DNA from: Verrucomicrobiota bacterium
GTDB taxonomy: Bacteria > Verrucomicrobiota > Verrucomicrobiia > Opitutales > Opitutaceae
Assembly (NCBI GenBank): GCA_023426435.1
Contig: JAFAAS010000185.1
Location: 1 to 64,000 of the forward strand
DNA: 64,000 nucleotides
Reading direction: 5' to 3'
Position 1 is the stretch's first letter. Each line of letters starts with the position of its first letter. Shown piece after piece: positions 1 to 9,263 of the stretch. Both the position numbers and the translations under genes were made by a program. Under the pieces are notes generated by a model. It ran no database searches. It was not told the DNA's origin and worked only from the letters and a program-made list of their open reading frames with translations.

Positions 1-26
1 GTTCCGGCCTCACTCGCGCGCCTACG

Positions 27-1421
27 ATGTCTGAAGAAGCAACGATTCCTTTTCGTCGTCCGGATGGAGCTGCGCCCGCGGGTGGCATGGGCCGTATGAT
101 GCCGCATAGCGTCGAGGCGGAGGAGTATCTCCTCTCGTGTTGTTTGCTCGATGGTTCCGATGTGGTGTCGCGCTGTCTCGAAGCGCGGCTGCGGCCGGAG
201 TCGTTTTATCTGCCGGCGCACGGGGTGATCTACGAGCGGCTGCTGGATCTTTATAACCGGCAGGTGCCGATCGATGTGTCGGTGGTGGCGGAGGAATTGC
301 GGACGGCGAAGCGGCTGGACGAGATTGGCGGCTATGCGTTTCTGGCGCAGGTGAGCAGCCGGATTCCGACGACGGCGCAGGCGGGGTATTTCATCGAGAA
401 AGTGCGCGAGCTGGCGTTGTTGCGCGACATCATCAAGGCGGGCACGGGCGCGGTGGAGGATTGTTACAACTTCTCGGGCGGGATCGATGAGTTCGTCGAC
501 CAGATCGAGGCGAAGCTCTTCACGGTGACGCAGAATCGCGTGAGCGAGAGTGCGAAACAGATGCGGGAGCCGACGCACGAGGCGATGGCGGTCATCACGA
601 AGATGATGATGAAGAAAGGCGAGATGACGGGCGTCTCGTCGGGCTTCAAGGACCTCGATGCGTTGCTGTGGGGATTTCAGAAGCAGGAAATGATCATCCT
701 CGCGGCGCGACCCTCGATGGGTAAGACCTCGCTCGCGTTGAACTTCGCGGAAGCGGCGGCCTTGCCGAAGCGCGGCGATCCGGCGGCGGTGTTGATCTTC
801 TCGCTGGAAATGAGCGCATCGCAGCTGGCGCTGCGTATGTTGTGTTCGCGGGCGCGGGTGAACATGAAGCTGCTGCGCGACGGATTGCTGTCGAAGAATG
901 GCGACGAGCAGGCGCGGCTGTTGCAGGTGGCGGATGAGTTTTCGAAAGCGCCGATCTTCATCGATGACTCGAGTGCGATCTCGATCATGCAACTCCGCGC
1001 GAAGGCCCGGCGCATCCATGCGCGGCATCCGCTGGGGTTCATCATGGTGGACTACCTGCAGTTGATGAGTCCGACGGATGCGAAGGTGGCGCGCGAGCAG
1101 CAGGTGGCGGAAGCGTCGCGCGGATTAAAGTCTTTGGCGAAGGAACTGAATGTTCCGGTGCTTGTATTATCCCAGCTCAATCGCTCCTCCGAGAAGGAAA
1201 ACCGCACTCCGAAGCTGGCCGACCTGCGCGAATCCGGCTCGATCGAGCAAGATGCTGACGTTGTCCTCATGCTCGCTCGCCCCAAAGACGCCGATGAAAA
1301 ATTTCAGGTGGCTGCCGACTCGGCGGAGTTAATCGTTGCAAAGCAACGAAACGGCCCGGTAGGAGATTTGAAGCTTACGTTCCTCCGAGACATCACGCGC
1401 TTTGAAAACTTTACACAGTAA
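27..1421 (+). CDS. dnaB: Replicative DNA helicase DnaB
   Basis: This is the ring-shaped hexameric helicase that unwinds DNA ahead of the replisome and contacts primase. The 464 residues match the family's usual length. An N-terminal DnaB collar domain (about residues 22-125, starting PHSVEAEEYLL) is followed by a RecA-like ATPase. The ATPase has a Walker A loop near residue 227 (ARPSMGKTS), a Walker B segment (MVDYLQLM), the LRESGSIEQDADVV stretch and the C-terminal KQRNGPVG motif typical of DnaB. The first ATG gives a full-length protein. There is no intein in the P-loop. The last 20 bases overlap the start of bamA, so the two are probably co-transcribed. Confidence 0.97.
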   Translation: MSEEATIPFRRPDGAAPAGGMGRMMPHSVEAEEYLLSCCLLDGSDVVSRCLEARLRPESFYLPAHGVIYERLLDLYNRQVPIDVSVVAEELRTAKRLDEIGGYAFLAQVSSRIPTTAQAGYFIEKVRELALLRDIIKAGTGAVEDCYNFSGGIDEFVDQIEAKLFTVTQNRVSESAKQMREPTHEAMAVITKMMMKKGEMTGVSSGFKDLDALLWGFQKQEMIILAARPSMGKTSLALNFAEAAALPKRGDPAAVLIFSLEMSASQLALRMLCSRARVNMKLLRDGLLSKNGDEQARLLQVADEFSKAPIFIDDSSAISIMQLRAKARRIHARHPLGFIMVDYLQLMSPTDAKVAREQQVAEASRGLKSLAKELNVPVLVLSQLNRSSEKENRTPKLADLRESGSIEQDADVVLMLARPKDADEKFQVAADSAELIVAKQRNGPVGDLKLTFLRDITRFENFTQ

Positions 1422-3759
1422 CCCGCTGCTCCGGGTCACAGGATTTTTGTTCGCATTTTGCTTGTTGCTGGCCGTAAGCGGGCTACCGGCATGGGCTCAG
1501 GCTGGAGGTCGGGACGATCCTGGCTTCCGGGTCGGCACGATCACGGTGAAGTTCATCGGCACCTCGGTGGTCAGCGAGCAGGTGGTGCGCGCGAACATGC
1601 AAGTGAAGGAAGGCGGTCCGCTCGACGACACGATGCTCGATCGCGATATCCGCACGCTTTACCGCACCGGACTTTTCGAATTCATCGAGATCAAGCGCGA
1701 GGACGTGGGCAACCGGCAGTTCAACCTCGTGGTCGAGGTCACGCCGAAATACCGCGTGCTCGCGATCCGTTTCGAGGGCAACGAGAAGGTGCGGTCACGC
1801 CGCCTCGAGAAGGAAGTGAAGACGAAGCCGAATGCGGCGCTGGACGAGCGGCAGGTGAAGGAGGACGCCGAGAAGATCCGCGAGTATTATCAAAAGACCG
1901 GCTACAATCAGGTCGCGGTTTCCTACAGCATCGAGCGCGACCGGGCGACGAGCTTCGGCACGGTGATTTTCAAGATCCGCGAAGGCGAGCGCGTGAAGAT
2001 CGATGAAATTCGTTTTACGGGAAATGACCACGTGAAGTCCCGCCGGCTCCGCAAGGAAATGGAGACGAAGAAGCATTGGATGTTTTCCTGGCTGCTCGGC
2101 ACCGGCCGGTTGAAGGACGAAGAGTTCGAGGACGATTTGGAAAAGCTGCGCGATTACTACCGCGAGCAAGGTTACCTCGACGTCGAAATCGCGCCGGACC
2201 AGGTCACGTTCGACTATCCCCGTCCGGATCGTCTCGTGATCACGATCGGCATCAACGAAGGCCGTCGCTACCGGATCGGTGAAGTGTCTTTCTCGGGCAA
2301 CAAACTGCATCCCTCGTCGATCCTGCGCCGGGTGGTGCGCCAGCGGCAGGGGATGGTCTTCACGCCGTCGCTACTCGACAAAGACATCGAGCGCCTGACG
2401 GATTTCTACGGCCATGATGGGTATCTGGACACGGACGTGCGCCTGATGCGCAAACCGAACATCGAGACCGGCGACATCGATATCGAATATCAGGTCAACG
2501 AAAGCGAACGCTTCAACGTCGAGTCGATCTCGATCGAGGGCAACACGAAGACCAAGAGCACCGTGATCGTGCGCGAACTGGTGCTCGGTCCTGGCGATGT
2601 TTTCGACACGGTGCGCATGAAGATCAGCAAGCTGCGTTTGGAAAACACGCGCTTCTTCGAAGATGTGAGCGTGACGCCGCAGGAAACGAACATTCCCGGA
2701 CGCCGCAATCTGCGCGTCGCGGTGCAGGAAGGCCGCACGGGCAATTTGTCCTTCGGCGCGGGTTTCAGCTCGCTGGAGCGGGCGACGGTGTTTGCCGAAA
2801 TCTCGCAGGGTAATTTCGACCTGTTCAACCGTCGCTCCTTCTTCCAAGGCGACGGCCAGAAGTTCCGTTTGAAGATGTCGGTTGGCTCGCTCTCGAGCGA
2901 AGTCTCGCTGGCGTTCGAGGAGCCGTGGTTGTTCGAGCAGCAACTCGCGCTCGGTTTCCACCTCTTCCGCCAGACCTCCGAATACAACAGCACCTTCTAT
3001 ACGGAAGTGAACACGGGCGGTGAGGTTTACCTGCGCAAGCGGCTCTTCGGATTGGTGGAAGGCCGGCTCTCGTATTCCTACACGGTCATCTCGATCGAGG
3101 ACGTGGCGCCGAACGCGTCGCCGATCCTGCAGTCGATCGCGGGCGACAATCCGATTTCGCAGATCGGCTTCCAGCTGCTCCGCGACACGCGCGACAAGAT
3201 CATCAACACGACCTCGGGCAACCGCGTCGAGTTCAACACCGCCGTCGCGGGCGGACCGCTCGGCGGCCAAGATAATTACTATCTCTTTGAAGTGCGCGGG
3301 GCGCAGTATTTCCCCGTGTTCGAAACGCAGTCGCAGGTGTTGCACTTGCTGGCGCGCGCCGGCGTGATCAACGAATTCGGCGACAGCCCGGACGTCGCTC
3401 CCTACAAGCGCTGGTATCTCGGCGGCCCGACGACGTTGCGCGGCTATGAGTTCCGCGAAGTGGCGCCGCGCGACCAGTTTGGAGAGGTGGTGGGCGGCAA
3501 GAGCTATGCCTTCTTCAGTGCCGAGTATTCGCTCGATATCGTCAGCCCGGTGCGTTTCGCGGTGTTCTACGATGCCGGCTTCGTCAACGCCGATGCTTAC
3601 GATTTCAATCCTTCCAACTTCACCGACAATTTCGGCGTGGGTGTGCGGCTCTTTGTGGCCGGCTCACCGCTCAGCCTCGATTTCGGTATTCCGCTGACAA
3701 GCGATCGCGCTGCTCGGAAAGGCAACCAGTTCAACTTTTCCTTTGGCACGCGTTACTGA
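1402..3759 (+). CDS. bamA: Outer membrane assembly factor BamA
   Basis: BamA is the central subunit of the BAM complex, which folds and inserts beta-barrel proteins into the outer membrane. The 785-residue protein starts with a signal peptide (hydrophobic core FLFAFCLLLAVSG, likely cleavage after AWA). Five POTRA domains follow to about residue 450, then a 16-strand barrel. The loop-6 motif appears as TLRGYEF, and the chain ends in an aromatic residue (GTRY), as expected for an outer membrane protein. The start is a TTG codon inside dnaB. It is preferred because it alone gives a complete signal peptide, although no strong ribosome binding site is visible. The downstream ompH and lpxD genes fit an envelope-biogenesis cluster. 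Confidence 0.96.
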   Translation: MKTLHSNPLLRVTGFLFAFCLLLAVSGLPAWAQAGGRDDPGFRVGTITVKFIGTSVVSEQVVRANMQVKEGGPLDDTMLDRDIRTLYRTGLFEFIEIKREDVGNRQFNLVVEVTPKYRVLAIRFEGNEKVRSRRLEKEVKTKPNAALDERQVKEDAEKIREYYQKTGYNQVAVSYSIERDRATSFGTVIFKIREGERVKIDEIRFTGNDHVKSRRLRKEMETKKHWMFSWLLGTGRLKDEEFEDDLEKLRDYYREQGYLDVEIAPDQVTFDYPRPDRLVITIGINEGRRYRIGEVSFSGNKLHPSSILRRVVRQRQGMVFTPSLLDKDIERLTDFYGHDGYLDTDVRLMRKPNIETGDIDIEYQVNESERFNVESISIEGNTKTKSTVIVRELVLGPGDVFDTVRMKISKLRLENTRFFEDVSVTPQETNIPGRRNLRVAVQEGRTGNLSFGAGFSSLERATVFAEISQGNFDLFNRRSFFQGDGQKFRLKMSVGSLSSEVSLAFEEPWLFEQQLALGFHLFRQTSEYNSTFYTEVNTGGEVYLRKRLFGLVEGRLSYSYTVISIEDVAPNASPILQSIAGDNPISQIGFQLLRDTRDKIINTTSGNRVEFNTAVAGGPLGGQDNYYLFEVRGAQYFPVFETQSQVLHLLARAGVINEFGDSPDVAPYKRWYLGGPTTLRGYEFREVAPRDQFGEVVGGKSYAFFSAEYSLDIVSPVRFAVFYDAGFVNADAYDFNPSNFTDNFGVGVRLFVAGSPLSLDFGIPLTSDRAARKGNQFNFSFGTRY

Positions 3760-3807
3760 TTTCGTTTTGCTGACCGGTCACCCAACTTACCCTCCCTACA
3801 TTCATCC

Positions 3808-4488
3808 ATGAAAAAATCCATCCACACCTTGTTCGCCCTGGCAGCGTTTGGCGCGACCGCGCTGATCGGCCAAGCTCAGCCGGCGCCCAAGATCCTCGTC
3901 GTCGACATGGCCAAGCTCTACGACAACCACTACAAGACCGAGGAGCAGAACAACAAGCTGCGCAGCGACGAGCAGAAGGCGCAGGAAGAGCTCGATAAGC
4001 TCAACAAGGAGGGCAACACCCTCGTCGAGCAATACAAGGAGTTCGCGGATCAGGCCAACAATCCGACCGCCACGGCCGAGGCGAAGTCGAAGGCTCAGAA
4101 CGAAGCCCAGCGCCTGATCGAGGAAATCCAGCGCAAGCAGCGCGAAGTCGCGAGCTTTCAGCAGAACACCCGCAATTCGCTCCAGCAGCGCATCACGAAT
4201 TTCCGCAGCCTCATGATCGAGGAAATCAGCAAGACGGCGGTCGAGATCGCGAAGCGCAAGGGCGCCACGCTCCTCCTGGACAAGTCCGGCCCGTCGCTGA
4301 TCGGCGTTTCGAACATCCTGTATTCGGATAACGCATACGACATCACCGACGAAGTGCAGCGCGAAGTCGACAAAGGCCGCCCCGCGTCGAGCTCCTCGAC
4401 GACTCCGGCTGCGCCCGCTCCGGCCGCCCCCGCAGGCGAGACGAAGAGCGATTCGCCGGCGATCACGTTCCCGGGTGCGAAGAAGTAA
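3808..4488 (+). CDS. ompH: OmpH/Skp-family periplasmic chaperone
   Basis: Skp-family proteins hold unfolded outer membrane proteins in the periplasm before delivery to BamA. This 226-residue protein has an N-terminal signal peptide (MKKSIHTLFALAAFGATALIG, cleavage near AQA). The core strand ILVVDMAKLYDNHYKT is followed by a long charged coiled coil (about residues 45-135), the tentacles of the Skp fold, and then the closing TLLLDKSGPS strand. A low-complexity Ser/Pro/Ala tail (about residues 190-215) is longer than in E. coli Skp. It lies 48 bases downstream of bamA and just ahead of a strong terminator, so it ends the transcription unit. Confidence 0.93.
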   Translation: MKKSIHTLFALAAFGATALIGQAQPAPKILVVDMAKLYDNHYKTEEQNNKLRSDEQKAQEELDKLNKEGNTLVEQYKEFADQANNPTATAEAKSKAQNEAQRLIEEIQRKQREVASFQQNTRNSLQQRITNFRSLMIEEISKTAVEIAKRKGATLLLDKSGPSLIGVSNILYSDNAYDITDEVQREVDKGRPASSSSTTPAAPAPAAPAGETKSDSPAITFPGAKK

Positions 4489-4517
4489 GCGATTACTTCG
4501 TATCTTCGACAGCTTTC

Positions 4518-4549
4518 AAACCCCGCTCGATCGAGCGGGGTTTTTGTTT
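4518..4549 (+). terminator. Rho-independent terminator after ompH
   Basis: A perfect palindrome (AACCCCGCTCGA facing TCGAGCGGGGTT) is followed directly by a T-rich run. It sits 30 bases after the ompH stop codon and separates the bamA-ompH unit from lpxD. Confidence 0.92.
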
Positions 4550-4620
4550 GCAGGAGCGGGATGCTTTGGCGGGGGCGTTTGCTGAATTGCGCCGGTGCGG
4601 GAAAGGCCCACGCTCGCCGC

Positions 4621-5664
4621 ATGGAGGTATCATTTTCACCCGCGGAGATCGTCGCGTTCGTGCAACCCCGCGCCGTGCGTGGCGCAACGACGGACACGGT
4701 GCGCGGAATCGCGGCGTTGAGTGCGGCGGCGCCGGGCGATCTCTCTTTTCTCGGAAATGCGAAATACAAGGCGGAGGTCGCCGTGACGCGTGCCTCCGTC
4801 GTTTTGTTGCCGGCGGATTTCAACGCCGAGCCGCAACCCAATCAGCTTTTCCTTTTGGTCGATAATCCCTCCGTGGCGCTGGCCCGCATTTGCGCGCGAA
4901 TCGAACAATCGCTGTGGCCGCGTCCGGTGCCGGGAGTTCATCCGACGGCGGTGGTCGCGGCGACGGCGCGCGTGGCGGCTTCGGCCACGGTCGGGCCGTT
5001 GTGTGTGATCGAAGACGGGGCGATCGTCGGAGAACGTTCGCATCTGCAATCGGGCGTTTTTCTCGGGCGCAACAGCCGGGTGGGGGACGATTGCTGGTTG
5101 ATGCCGCGGACCTTCGTCGCGGCGGAATGTGAACTCGGCAATCGCGTGCGTTTGCAACCGGGCGCGGTGGTGGGTTCGGACGGATTCGGCTACGAGTTCG
5201 TGAACGGCCGGCATGAGAAGGTGCCGCAGGTTGGGACGGTGTTGGTGCAGGACGATGTCGAAATTGGCGCGAACACGACGATCGATCGCGCGCGGTTCAG
5301 CCGGACGGTAATCGGCGAAGGGACAAAAATCGATAATCTGGTGCAGATCGGCCACAATGTGATCGTCGGCAAACATTGTCTGCTGTGTGCGCAGGCGGGT
5401 ATTTCCGGGAGCACGACGATCGAGGATTATGTGGTGCTCGCCGGACAAGTGGGGGTGGGTGGACACATCACCCTGGGCAAGGGAATGAAGGCGGGCGGCC
5501 AGGCGGGGATCACGGCGGACGTTCCGCCAGGCACGGTCGTGAATGGCACGCCCGCGATCCCGTTTGCGCTCGAACGAAGAATCGCGGTGCTGCAAACACG
5601 ATTGCCGGATTTGTTCAAGCGCGTCGATGCGCTCGAGGCGCAGCTAAAAAAGTCTTTCGCCTAA
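4621..5664 (+). CDS. lpxD: UDP-3-O-acylglucosamine N-acyltransferase LpxD
   Basis: LpxD transfers the second hydroxyacyl chain onto UDP-3-O-acyl-glucosamine in lipid A synthesis. An N-terminal uridine-binding domain (residues 1-100, containing GDLSFLGNAKY) leads into a left-handed beta-helix of hexapeptide repeats (VHPTAVVAATARV, GVFLGRNSRVGD, TIDRARFSRTVIG). The IGHNV segment carries the expected catalytic histidine, and a C-terminal helix closes the chain. The chosen ATG gives 347 residues, the normal length. An in-frame ATG 60 bases upstream, at 4561, has a better purine-rich leader but would add an unrelated stretch. The gene implies lipid-A-type lipopolysaccharide. prs follows after 16 bases. 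Confidence 0.95.
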   Translation: MEVSFSPAEIVAFVQPRAVRGATTDTVRGIAALSAAAPGDLSFLGNAKYKAEVAVTRASVVLLPADFNAEPQPNQLFLLVDNPSVALARICARIEQSLWPRPVPGVHPTAVVAATARVAASATVGPLCVIEDGAIVGERSHLQSGVFLGRNSRVGDDCWLMPRTFVAAECELGNRVRLQPGAVVGSDGFGYEFVNGRHEKVPQVGTVLVQDDVEIGANTTIDRARFSRTVIGEGTKIDNLVQIGHNVIVGKHCLLCAQAGISGSTTIEDYVVLAGQVGVGGHITLGKGMKAGGQAGITADVPPGTVVNGTPAIPFALERRIAVLQTRLPDLFKRVDALEAQLKKSFA

Positions 5665-5680
5665 CCCACCGCGCAGCAAG

Positions 5681-6640
5681 ATGCCGCGCATGAGCGAATC
5701 GCGGCTGAAAATCTTCTCGGGTAATTCGAACCGAGCCCTCGCGGAGGAAATCTGCCGTTCGATCGGCGTGCCATTGGGCGAGGCGACGGTCACGAGTTTC
5801 CCGGACGGAGAATCGTTCGTGAAGATCAACGAAAACGTCCGCGGTGCGGACGTTTTCATTATCCAATCCACGTGTCCGCCGACGAACCATCACCTGATGG
5901 AGTTGCTCATCATGATCGACGCGGCGCGGCGCGCGTCGGCGGCGCGCATCACGGCGGTGATACCATTTTATGGATACGCGCGACAGGATCGGAAGGATCA
6001 GCCGCGCGTGCCGATCACGGCGAAGCTGGTGGCCAATCTGCTCGTGGCGGCGGGAGCGACAAGGATCCTCGCGATGGACCTGCACAGCCAGCAGATCCAG
6101 GGCTTCTTCGATATTCCCGTCGATCATCTGTATGCGTCGCCGGTGTTTTTCGAACACTTCGCGAAGCGGAAGACGGAGCGTCAGCTCGTCGTTTGTTCGC
6201 CGGATGTCGGCGGCATGAAGATGGCGGCGGCGTATGCCGACGTGCTTGGTGCGGCGCTCGGCTTGGTGGCGAAGAAGCGCAAAAGCGCGACGACGGTCGA
6301 GGCGATGAGCGTGGTCGGCGAGGTCGCAGGGTGCGACGTGCTGTTGGTCGACGACATCACGGAGACGGCGGGCACGTTGACCGCGGCGGCGAAGCTGTTG
6401 CGCGAACATGGCGCGGTGAGCATCACGGCTGCGGTGAGCCACTGCATTCTCAATGAGATCGCGATCGAGCGGCTGCGCTCGGGATTGATCGACGAGTTGA
6501 TCACGACAAATTCCACGCCGATCGACACGCGCGGCCTGCCGATCACGGTGCTCAGCATTGCCAAGCTGCTGGGGCAGGCGATCATTCGCATCAACAGCAA
6601 CGAGAGCGTCACGGGCCTGTTTCGGATCAAGGGATTTTAG
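5681..6640 (+). CDS. prs: Ribose-phosphate pyrophosphokinase
   Basis: This enzyme makes phosphoribosyl pyrophosphate from ribose 5-phosphate and ATP for nucleotide, histidine and NAD synthesis. The 319-residue length is standard. Diagnostic segments are FSGNSNRALAEEI near the N-terminus, the ATP-binding PFYGYARQDRK, the DLHSQQIQGFF stretch, and the PRPP loop around VDDITETAGTL. A second ATG three codons in (MSESRLK) is an equally good start. The gene follows lpxD closely and may share its transcript. Confidence 0.96.
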   Translation: MPRMSESRLKIFSGNSNRALAEEICRSIGVPLGEATVTSFPDGESFVKINENVRGADVFIIQSTCPPTNHHLMELLIMIDAARRASAARITAVIPFYGYARQDRKDQPRVPITAKLVANLLVAAGATRILAMDLHSQQIQGFFDIPVDHLYASPVFFEHFAKRKTERQLVVCSPDVGGMKMAAAYADVLGAALGLVAKKRKSATTVEAMSVVGEVAGCDVLLVDDITETAGTLTAAAKLLREHGAVSITAAVSHCILNEIAIERLRSGLIDELITTNSTPIDTRGLPITVLSIAKLLGQAIIRINSNESVTGLFRIKGF

Positions 6641-6736
6641 TCTGCAGCCGTGTTGCTGGAGGCCGGGGCTGGTTGGTCCTGGTGTTTGCGCTGCGGAACC
6701 TTGATGCGTAACGCTGTGTCGCGCCTTTTTTCTTTC

Positions 6737-8155
6737 ATGAAACTCCATCCGATCTGCCGACTTGTTCTCGCGTTTGCCGTGATCTCTCCCGCCGTGCAGG
6801 CGGCGAAAAACGACGTGGCGCAGAAGAATGCGCCGACGTTGCAGGTGGATCCGACGCCGCTCGGAGAAGCGAAGGCGCCGCAGGTGGCGACCTACGCTGA
6901 TGTGATCGAGCCGGTGCAGAAGGCGGTGGTGTCGGTGTATTCGAAGAAGGTGGTGCGCGAACGCGTTGCGGTGAATCCGCTGTTGCGGCAGTTCTTCGGA
7001 GACATTCCGGATCAGGAGCGCCGCCACGAAGAGGAAGGGTTGGGGTCGGGGGTCATTGTTTCGCCGGATGGTTATATTTTGACGAACAACCACGTCGTGG
7101 AGGGAGCGGACGAGTTGAAGGTTTCGCTGTCGGACGATCGCGAGTTGATCGCCAAAGTCATCGGCACGGATCCGAAAACCGATATCGCGGTGATCAAGGT
7201 GGAGGGCGAGAAGCTCCCGGTTGTTACGCTCGCCGACAGCGACACGATTCGTGTGGGCGACGTGGTGTTCGCGGTGGGAAATCCGCTGGGCGTCGGGCAG
7301 ACGGTGACGATGGGGATCGTCTCGGCGAAGGGCCGCTCGGTGGGGATTCTCGAGGAAGTTTCGGGTTACGAATCTTTCATTCAGACGGACGCGGCGATCA
7401 ACATGGGCAATTCCGGTGGGGCGCTGGTGGATGCGCGTGGCCGGCTCATCGGCATCAACAGCGCGATCCTTTCGCCGTCGCGCGGGAACATCGGGATTGG
7501 TTTCGCGGTGCCGATCAATCTCGCGGCGGCGGTGATGCACAGCCTCGTGCAGACCGGTTCGGTGGCACGCGGTTTTCTCGGAGTGTCGTCGCAGACGCTG
7601 ACGCCGGACTATGCGGAGGCGCTCGGGTTGCCGCGCGATACGAAAGGCGTGACGGTGACGGACATCACGCCCGACAGCGCCGCGGAAGAAGCGGGGTTGG
7701 AGCGCGGCGACGTGATTCTCTCGGTGAACGACAAGAAGGTGACGGCGCTGCGCGATCTACGAAATTACATCGCGCAACTGGCGCCGGGCACGAAGGCGAA
7801 GCTGAAGATTTCGCGCGATGGAAAGGAGCGCGATGTCGAGGTCACGCTCGGTCGCCTAGATGAGAAACCGAACGAAATCCTCATCGGAGTCGATGCGGAG
7901 CCGTTGAGTCCTGAGACGCGTCGCCGGCTGAGTGTGCCGCCGCGCATCGAAGGTGGATTGGTGATCACGAAGATCGACGAGAATTCCGCTTACTCCGATC
8001 GCCTCGCGACGGACATGGTGATCGTTCAGATCGATCGTCAGAATGTGCAGGATCTCGAAGCGGCTCGCGCGGCGCTGACGCCGGGGCGGCATTTGCTGTT
8101 CGTGTATTATCGCGGAACGCTGCGCGCGATCAGCATTCAGGTCGCTCAACCTTGA
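6737..8155 (+). CDS. degP: DegP/HtrA-family periplasmic serine protease
   Basis: HtrA proteases degrade or refold damaged envelope proteins. The 472-residue product has a signal peptide (LVLAFAVISPAVQA) and a trypsin-like domain with an intact triad: His119 in TNNHVVEGA, Asp149 in KTDIAVIKV and Ser226 in MGNSGG. Two PDZ domains follow, the first beginning near GFLGVSSQTL and the second near IEGGLVITKI. The ATG at 6737 is preferred because upstream in-frame codons (to 6650) lack signal-peptide character. The neighbouring BamA, OmpH and LpxD genes fit an envelope quality-control role. DegP and DegQ cannot be told apart by eye. Confidence 0.94.
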   Translation: MKLHPICRLVLAFAVISPAVQAAKNDVAQKNAPTLQVDPTPLGEAKAPQVATYADVIEPVQKAVVSVYSKKVVRERVAVNPLLRQFFGDIPDQERRHEEEGLGSGVIVSPDGYILTNNHVVEGADELKVSLSDDRELIAKVIGTDPKTDIAVIKVEGEKLPVVTLADSDTIRVGDVVFAVGNPLGVGQTVTMGIVSAKGRSVGILEEVSGYESFIQTDAAINMGNSGGALVDARGRLIGINSAILSPSRGNIGIGFAVPINLAAAVMHSLVQTGSVARGFLGVSSQTLTPDYAEALGLPRDTKGVTVTDITPDSAAEEAGLERGDVILSVNDKKVTALRDLRNYIAQLAPGTKAKLKISRDGKERDVEVTLGRLDEKPNEILIGVDAEPLSPETRRRLSVPPRIEGGLVITKIDENSAYSDRLATDMVIVQIDRQNVQDLEAARAALTPGRHLLFVYYRGTLRAISIQVAQP

Positions 8156-8177
8156 GCGGCGGGCGGCGATTCATCGA

Positions 8178-8206
8178 GGCGGGTCGAGAGACCCGCCTTA
8201 TTTTTT
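8178..8206. terminator. Bidirectional terminator between convergent genes
   Basis: An 8-bp stem (GGCGGGTC with GACCCGCC, loop GAGA) is followed by TTATTTTTTC on the + strand. The convergent gene's stop codon lies in the T run. The hairpin also resembles the GACCCGCC palindromic repeats found elsewhere in the window. Confidence 0.8.
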
Positions 8207-9106
8207 CTGGAGCGGGATGAAGACGAGCGTGCCGGCTTTGGAGTCGGGAACGACGAGTTGTTGATTCGTTTCGTCGAGGTGGAGATCGGCGGCGGACTGG
8301 AGCGTGGCGAGCAGACGCCGCTCACCGGTGTCGTGGCGAATATGCCAGATGCGGCCGGTGCGCACTTCGGTAACGTAGAGGTTGCCCTTCGCGTCGTGCG
8401 CGATGCCGTCGCCGCTGCGATGGTCCTCGCTGATCGTGCGCCATTGGTTCGATTTCCACTCGAGCAGATTTCCGCGGAAGAACTCGGCGACGAGGATCGT
8501 GCCGTCGTCGAGCAGATCGATGCCGTTGGGATTCGGCATCTGGGGAGAGTGGTCGATGGCGATGGAGACGACGCCCTGCGGCGAAATCCGATAGACGCGA
8601 CCGAGCGCAGGGATCGTGCGCGCTTGTTCGCTGTCGAGCGGCCAGAACACCCCGGGACTTTGGTGCATGGCGGCGAGATCGCCCATATCCGTTACAAGGA
8701 TACTTCCGTCGCGGGGATCGATCGCGACGTCGTTGAGGTAGAGCGGCGGTTTGGGGAAGGCGTCGGGGCCGGCGAGGAGGGTTTTCCGGCCGTTGGCGTC
8801 GACAGACCAAACCTGATCGAAGTCGGCGGTGATCAAGCGATCGTCGAGAAAAACGAGTCCTTTGGGATCGTGAAAACCGGACGCGAGCACGGTAACCTTG
8901 TCGCCATCGACGACGACGATCTGGCCGTCGCCATCGCCCTTTTCGCGCTTCGTGCCCATGAGCGTGACGTGGAGTTTGCCGTTGAAACCCGGCACGACGC
9001 TCTCGGGCGTGGCGCCGACGGCGATGGAGCGGAAGGAGATCTCGGCGGACGAGATGGCAGGAACGAGGGCGGACAAGACGAGCAGGCGGAGGAGGGGTGT
9101 TTTCAT
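8198..9106 (-). CDS. Secreted SMP-30/NHL-type beta-propeller protein
   Basis: The 302-residue protein has a clear signal peptide (MKTPLLRLLVLSALVPAISSA) followed by propeller-type repeats. These include GLVFLDDRLITADF, LYLNDVAIDPRDGSILVTDMGD and PNPNGIDLLDDGTILVAEF, a pattern typical of SMP-30/gluconolactonase and NHL-like sugar-lactone or metal-binding propellers. The start is fixed by the signal peptide; an in-frame extension upstream to 9319 is arginine-rich and not credible. It is divergent from the CE15 esterase gene, which may point to carbohydrate metabolism. The substrate is unknown, and a lactonase role is only inferred. Confidence 0.8.
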   Translation of the reverse strand: MKTPLLRLLVLSALVPAISSAEISFRSIAVGATPESVVPGFNGKLHVTLMGTKREKGDGDGQIVVVDGDKVTVLASGFHDPKGLVFLDDRLITADFDQVWSVDANGRKTLLAGPDAFPKPPLYLNDVAIDPRDGSILVTDMGDLAAMHQSPGVFWPLDSEQARTIPALGRVYRISPQGVVSIAIDHSPQMPNPNGIDLLDDGTILVAEFFRGNLLEWKSNQWRTISEDHRSGDGIAHDAKGNLYVTEVRTGRIWHIRHDTGERRLLATLQSAADLHLDETNQQLVVPDSKAGTLVFIPLQKK

Positions 9107-9263
9107 TTTGAACGGGGTTGGGTGAAAAGACGCAGGCGGGAACCGGACGCACGACGCAGGGAAGTGGGCGGAGAGACGGAATATGTCTCGGAATGAAAGA
9201 CGAGCGGGCGATGGGGAACGAGCGCGATTGCGCGGAGCGACGCGACGGTGTAATCGAGTTCGT

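Noticed and set aside
2371..3345. Long open frame on the minus strand inside bamA
   Set aside because: Arg/His-rich product without family features; it mirrors the codon pattern of bamA.
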